A stretch of 64,000 nucleotides of DNA. Origin: Hyphomonas sp. (GTDB lineage Bacteria; Pseudomonadota; Alphaproteobacteria; Caulobacterales; Hyphomonadaceae). Under the pieces are notes generated by a model that saw only the letters and a program-made list of their open reading frames with translations, was not told the origin of the DNA and did no database searches. The stretch lies in NCBI GenBank assembly GCA_020638455.1, contig JACKIK010000002.1:744001-808000 (forward strand), in the 5' to 3' direction. A program made the translations under genes and the position numbers. Numbering within the stretch: position 1 is the first letter of the stretch; the number at the start of each line of letters is the position of its first letter. Positions 60,020-64,000 of this stretch are shown piece after piece.

Positions 60020-61912
60020 ATGCTCACACGACGACATCTCCTGCGTACAGCCGCCGCTGGCGGCGTGCTCGCCGCCTCCACGTCCCTCCTGCCCGCCTGG
60101 GCGCGCGGCGCCGCTGCCGGCAACAAGGGAATCTTTGAAGTCTCCGGTAATGCCTTTGACCTCACCGTCGGCCACAGCGCCGTCGAGATCGGTGGCCGCT
60201 CCGGTCATGCCATCACGATCAACGGAACGCTGCCCGGACCACTCATCCGGTTCCGCGAAGGCGAAAAGGTGACCCTCAAGGTCAACAATACACTCGACGA
60301 GGACACATCGATCCACTGGCACGGGCTTCTCGTGCCGTTTCACATGGACGGGGTGCCCGGCGTCTCCTTCCCCGGCATCAAGCCGAAGTCGACCTTCACC
60401 TATGAATTCGCCGTCCCGCAGAGCGGCACCTACTGGTACCATTCCCATTCCGGGCTGCAGGAACAGATGGGTCACTACGGTCCGCTGATCATCGACCCTG
60501 CCGGACCTGACCCCGTGCAGGCTGACCGTGAATACGTCCTTGTCCTGTCGGATTGGAGCTTCGAACATCCGCACAAGGTCTTTGCCCGCCTGAAGAAGGA
60601 TGCTGCCGTTTATAACTTCCAGCAGCGCACAGCGGGTGACTTCCTGAAGGACGCCCGTGAAAACGGGCTCGGCGCAACGCTTGCCGACCGCGCTTCCTGG
60701 GGCGCCATGCGCATGTCGCCGACAGACATTTCGGATGTCACATCCGCAGTGTACACTTTCCTCATCAATGGCCACGCGACGGAGGACAACTGGACCGCGA
60801 TCTTCAATTCCGGGGAACGTATCCGGCTACGAATCATCAACGCGTCAGCCATGACAATCTTCAATTTCCGGATACCCGGCCTGCCAATGACGGTGGTTGC
60901 CGCTGACGGGCTCAATGTCCAACCCGTCGAGACCGACGAGTTCCAGATCGGGGTGGCGGAGACCTATGACGTGATCGTCAGTCCGAACCGAGCGCGGCCG
61001 TTTGCGCTCGTCGCGGAATCGATCGACCGGTCCGGTCAGGTTGTGGCAACCCTGGCACCCAAAGCGGGCCTCGTTGCGACAGCGCCTCTGCTGCGCGAAC
61101 GCCCGACACTCACCCACCGCGACATGGGTATGGATATGTCCTCGATGGATCACGGCTCCATGGCAGGGATGGACCACGGCGGCATGGGCGGCAGCGCAAT
61201 GTCGGGGATGGACCACAGCGCCATGTCCGGCATGGATCACGGCGCCATGGCAATGCCTGCGTCGGTTCCGCAGAGCCATGACCACAGGATGGGCGTCGGT
61301 GTTGATAACATCGCAATGGTTCAGGTGAGCCGGATTGATGAGCCGGGGCTGGGCCTCGAATCTGTCCCGCACCGGGCGCTCCGGTATTCGCAGCTCCGGA
61401 GCCTCACACCAAACCCCGACACACGGGCGCCGGGCCGCGAGATGGAGATCCACCTCACCGGCAACATGGAACGCTACATGTGGTCCTTCGACGGGGTAAA
61501 GCTGAGTGAAGTGACAGGTCCCATCATCTTCCATGAAGGCGAACGCCTGCGCGTGACGCTCGTCAACGATACGATGATGACGCATCCCATCCACCTGCAC
61601 GGCATGTTCTTCGATCTCGTCGTGGGCGACACCGACCACAAGCCTCGGAAGCACACGGTGATCGTCAAGCCGGCAGAGCGAATCTCGTTCGACGTCACCG
61701 CCGACCATGTCGGCGACTGGGCCTTCCACTGCCACCTCCTGTTCCACATGCACGCCGGCATGATGCAGGTCGTCTCAGTCGTGCCGCGAGGTGCGGCGGC
61801 TCGCGCGGATGATCCGCACAGGGAGCACACGCCTTCGACTACTCCGCCGACGGACGAGACCCCGCCAAAAGAAGCCCCTATGTCGGGCATGAGCCACGAA
61901 GGACACCGTTAA
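60020..61912 (+). CDS. copA: CopA periplasmic multicopper oxidase
   Basis: 630 residues. Twin-arginine signal LTRRHLLRTAAAGGVLAAS. Copper ligands in SIHWHGLLVPF, YWYHSHSGLQ, HPIHLHGMFF and HCHLLFHMHAGM. A Met/His-rich insert (MDMSSMDHGSMAGMDHGG... near residues 375-415) is typical of CopA/PcoA. Oxidises Cu(I) in the periplasm. Overlaps copB by one base (TAATG). Confidence 0.96.
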   Translation: MLTRRHLLRTAAAGGVLAASTSLLPAWARGAAAGNKGIFEVSGNAFDLTVGHSAVEIGGRSGHAITINGTLPGPLIRFREGEKVTLKVNNTLDEDTSIHWHGLLVPFHMDGVPGVSFPGIKPKSTFTYEFAVPQSGTYWYHSHSGLQEQMGHYGPLIIDPAGPDPVQADREYVLVLSDWSFEHPHKVFARLKKDAAVYNFQQRTAGDFLKDARENGLGATLADRASWGAMRMSPTDISDVTSAVYTFLINGHATEDNWTAIFNSGERIRLRIINASAMTIFNFRIPGLPMTVVAADGLNVQPVETDEFQIGVAETYDVIVSPNRARPFALVAESIDRSGQVVATLAPKAGLVATAPLLRERPTLTHRDMGMDMSSMDHGSMAGMDHGGMGGSAMSGMDHSAMSGMDHGAMAMPASVPQSHDHRMGVGVDNIAMVQVSRIDEPGLGLESVPHRALRYSQLRSLTPNPDTRAPGREMEIHLTGNMERYMWSFDGVKLSEVTGPIIFHEGERLRVTLVNDTMMTHPIHLHGMFFDLVVGDTDHKPRKHTVIVKPAERISFDVTADHVGDWAFHCHLLFHMHAGMMQVVSVVPRGAAARADDPHREHTPSTTPPTDETPPKEAPMSGMSHEGHR

Positions 61913-62709
61913 TGACCCGCGCTCAGATGATTGCGACGATTGTCCTGCTTTCACCGCTCGCAGCAGCGCCTGCCTTTGCGCAGGAGACGCCCGTACCTGG
62001 ATCGCAGGCCGAAGCCTATTGGGACAAGGATGAATTCAAGGCGTCTCAGGACGTCCTGAAAAAAGAGCATGGCGGAGGGACAAATTACATGATCCTCGCC
62101 GACCGGTTCGAATACCAGTCCGGCGAGGGCTCTCCGGCCCTTCTGCTGGAAGGCCAGGGCTGGTGGGGTACTGATGAAAACCGGCTCTGGATAAAGTCGG
62201 AGATCGACTATGATCTGGATGCTGGCAGTTTTGAAGAAGCCGAACTGCAGGCACTCTGGTCACGCCCCATCGCGCGGTATTTCGACGTGCAGGCAGGTGT
62301 GCGTCATGATTTCGAACCGGGCCCTTCCCGCACTTACGCGGTAGCCGGAATCCAGGGACTTGCCCCTTACTGGTTCGAAGTCGACGGCGCCGTTTTCCTA
62401 AGCGAAGAGGGTGATCTCTCAGCCCGCCTCGAGGCCGAGTATGAATTCCTGCTGACCCAGCGTCTCGTCCTTCAACCGCGCACGGAACTGAATTTCGCGG
62501 CTGAAGACGTGCCCGAACTTGAAACCGGCGCCGGACTATCGACAGCAGAACTTGGCCTGCGCCTTCGCTATGAGTTCGATCGTCAGTTCGCGCCCTATGT
62601 CGGGGTCAACTGGAAAGCCTCGACCGGCGAGACCGCAGACTTTGCCCGGGCCCGTGGAGAAGACACAGAAACCCTCTCCTTCGTCACCGGCATCAGGCTC
62701 TGGTTCTGA
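61912..62709 (+). CDS. copB: CopB outer-membrane copper resistance protein
   Basis: 265 residues. Signal peptide ending AFAQ, then LILADRFEYQ-like (YMILADRFEYQSGEGSPALLLEGQGWWG), DENRLWIKSEIDYD, SRPIARYFDVQAGVRHDFEPGPSRTYAVAGIQGLAPYWFEVDG, all typical of CopB/PcoB, with a beta-barrel pattern and a C-terminal Phe. Lacks the long Met-rich N-terminus of some homologues. Confidence 0.94.
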   Translation: MTRAQMIATIVLLSPLAAAPAFAQETPVPGSQAEAYWDKDEFKASQDVLKKEHGGGTNYMILADRFEYQSGEGSPALLLEGQGWWGTDENRLWIKSEIDYDLDAGSFEEAELQALWSRPIARYFDVQAGVRHDFEPGPSRTYAVAGIQGLAPYWFEVDGAVFLSEEGDLSARLEAEYEFLLTQRLVLQPRTELNFAAEDVPELETGAGLSTAELGLRLRYEFDRQFAPYVGVNWKASTGETADFARARGEDTETLSFVTGIRLWF

Positions 62710-62750
62710 AGCGTATCTAATTGAAACTCTCGGTCCGGAAAGGACATCCC

Positions 62751-63104
62751 ATGCACACGCCCAAATTGATCGCCGCAACACTTCTGGCGCTCGCTTTCTC
62801 AGCTGCTCCCGCGCTTGCTCACATCAGTGTCAAATCGACGAGCATCGAGAATGCGGCCGTCATCGACTCCGCTCCTGCAGACTTCTCGTTCAGCTTCAGC
62901 CAGCCAGTCGGTCTGATATCATTCTCTATCCAGACACAGGCCGGAGAAAAGGTCGATCTCGGCTTCACGCCGCCAAAAGCACCGGCAGCCACATTCACGG
63001 TGCCGCTGCCGGAACTCGCGCCAGGTCTCTACACCGTCGAATGGCGTACGATGTCGAAGGATGGTCATCCGATGACCGGCAAATCGACTTTCGAACTGAA
63101 ATAG
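62751..63104 (+). CDS. copC: CopC periplasmic copper-binding protein
   Basis: 117 residues. Signal peptide ending ALA, mature N-terminal His (HISVKSTSIENAAV), a core loop PVGLISFSIQTQAGEKVDLGF, and YTVEWRTMSKDGHPMTGKSTFEL. The N-terminal His and the DGHPM His belong to the Cu(II) site. AAAGGA precedes ATG 62751. Confidence 0.95.
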   Translation: MHTPKLIAATLLALAFSAAPALAHISVKSTSIENAAVIDSAPADFSFSFSQPVGLISFSIQTQAGEKVDLGFTPPKAPAATFTVPLPELAPGLYTVEWRTMSKDGHPMTGKSTFELK

Positions 63105-63115
63105 GCCGGACCCAT

Positions 63116-63946
63116 ATGCCCCTGCTGGACGCCGCCAATCTTGCAACCAAGATCCTGCTCTATGGCGCCAGCCTCGCAGCGATCGGGGCGGCGCTTCACG
63201 GGGCGCTCGGACTGCACACCAACCGTCGCGCCTACACATGGCTCGCCGCCCTGGTGGCTGCCACCGCGCTGATCCGGCTGCTCATTCTCAACGCACAGAT
63301 GGGCGGCAGCCTCGACGCGGCGCTGTCGCTTGATCAGTTCGGGTGGACCTGGGCCGGCGGCGGAAGGCCTGCGCTGGCCTTGTTCGCGGGCGCTGTCCTC
63401 CTCTTTGCGGCAAGCATAGCGAAAGGTCGTATCCTTCCGATGCTCGCAGCTGTCAGCATCAGCGCAGGCTTTGGCCTCACGGGGCATACGGCAGGTCTTG
63501 AGGCGCCGGGGCTCGCCCCCTGGGTCGTTGCGGTCCATGTCCTGATCGCCGGCTTCTGGCTGGCGGCGCCCGTTACGCTCTGGCCTGCCCCTGCGATGAA
63601 TGACCGAGATGTTCTTGCCCGCGCGGAATCGTTCAGCCGTGTCGCCCGGTTCATCGTGCCGCTGCTGTTTGTATCCGGCGTCTACCTTTTCTGGCGGATC
63701 AATGGCGACCTGACATCGGCGCTCAGCTCCGGATACGGACGGCTCCTTACTGCTAAGTTTCTGGCCGCACTGCTGATCCTCGGACTTGGCGCGCTCAACA
63801 TGACTCGTGTCACACACCAGCTCGCCACTGATGCCGTCAGCGGGCGGGCGAACCTTCGGGCGACGCTCCGGGTAGACGCGGTGCTCTTTGTGCTGATTCT
63901 CGGTATAATTGCCGCCGCGACAACAATTTCTGGCCCCGTTGAATAA
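63116..63946 (+). CDS. copD: CopD inner-membrane copper protein
   Basis: 276 residues, about eight helices. Contains GLTGHTAGLEAPGLAPWVVAVHVLIAGFWLAAPVTLW, with the conserved His residues of the CopD family, and LLTAKFLAALLILGLGALNMTR. Probably moves copper across the inner membrane with CopC. The ATG at 63116 is preferred over longer frames that overlap copC. Confidence 0.93.
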   Translation: MPLLDAANLATKILLYGASLAAIGAALHGALGLHTNRRAYTWLAALVAATALIRLLILNAQMGGSLDAALSLDQFGWTWAGGGRPALALFAGAVLLFAASIAKGRILPMLAAVSISAGFGLTGHTAGLEAPGLAPWVVAVHVLIAGFWLAAPVTLWPAPAMNDRDVLARAESFSRVARFIVPLLFVSGVYLFWRINGDLTSALSSGYGRLLTAKFLAALLILGLGALNMTRVTHQLATDAVSGRANLRATLRVDAVLFVLILGIIAAATTISGPVE

Positions 63947-63956
63947 GGAAACCCGA

Positions 63957-64000
63957 ATGAAAACCTACATCATCGCCATCTTTGCCGCAGCTCTCCTGAG
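63957..64000 (+). CDS. Start of a further copper-operon gene (cut by window end)
   Basis: Fourteen codons only: MKTYIIAIFAAALL, a likely signal peptide. AAGGAAA lies before the ATG, ten bases after the copD stop. Identity cannot be told. Confidence 0.6.
   Translation, partial: MKTYIIAIFAAALL

Overview
The window looks like a high-GC alphaproteobacterial chromosome, most likely Caulobacterales/Hyphomonadaceae-like. This is an inference from codon style, the trbI-DUF2274-DUF736 arrangement and the RNase E/G-like to yacG gene order; I could not run a taxonomic search. Positions 1-7840 are core chromosome: a GMC oxidoreductase (cut by the window edge), tex, tRNA-Trp, tuf, pgi, a short RNase E/G, yacG and tRNA-Phe.

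A large integrative and conjugative element (ICE) starts directly after tRNA-Phe and probably continues past the right edge, since no second copy of the tRNA 3' end is visible. Its left end carries a P4-type tyrosine integrase. Next comes a small metal module (lspA, a CDF transporter, a divergent MerR regulator) bounded on its right by a copy of the integrase 3' end. Then come copG and traG (coupling protein), an XRE regulator, a second MerR-controlled pair (ynfA plus a Cys-pair membrane protein), the relaxase, traF, an AlpA-like regulator, DUF736, parB, three small hypotheticals and the antirestriction gene ardA.

Positions 23461-32358 form a six-gene plus-strand operon in which every junction overlaps: a half-size HsdS, HsdM, a full HsdS, a DUF6119/TIGR04141 protein, HsdR and a YgjP-like zinc metallopeptidase. 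A perfect 18-bp palindrome lies over its predicted promoter. A divergent Fic-family gene with a tandem operator follows, then a GNAT-like gene and a DUF2285 regulator.

Positions 35526-44548 are the mating-pair operon trbBCDEJLFGI. The 3' end of trbI is split by a recombinase-in-trio (RIT) element at about 44549-47962, which has three overlapping tyrosine recombinases and 31-bp terminal inverted repeats. The missing trbI codons lie at its far side, followed by DUF2274, DUF736 and a second AlpA-like gene, so the pre-insertion operon can be reconstructed. Both ends of the RIT element carry short outward reading frames with good ribosome binding sites.

The right quarter (49424-64000) is metal resistance: a secreted His-rich protein, the czcCBA RND system, a P1B-type ATPase, a frameshifted DUF3703 gene, a CsoR-type repressor with its operator, then a copper operon (secreted Cys/His protein, a CusF-Met-rich fusion, copA, copB, copC, copD and a further gene cut by the window end). 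Together the element couples self-transfer, entry protection (ArdA), restriction-modification and broad heavy-metal efflux or oxidation.
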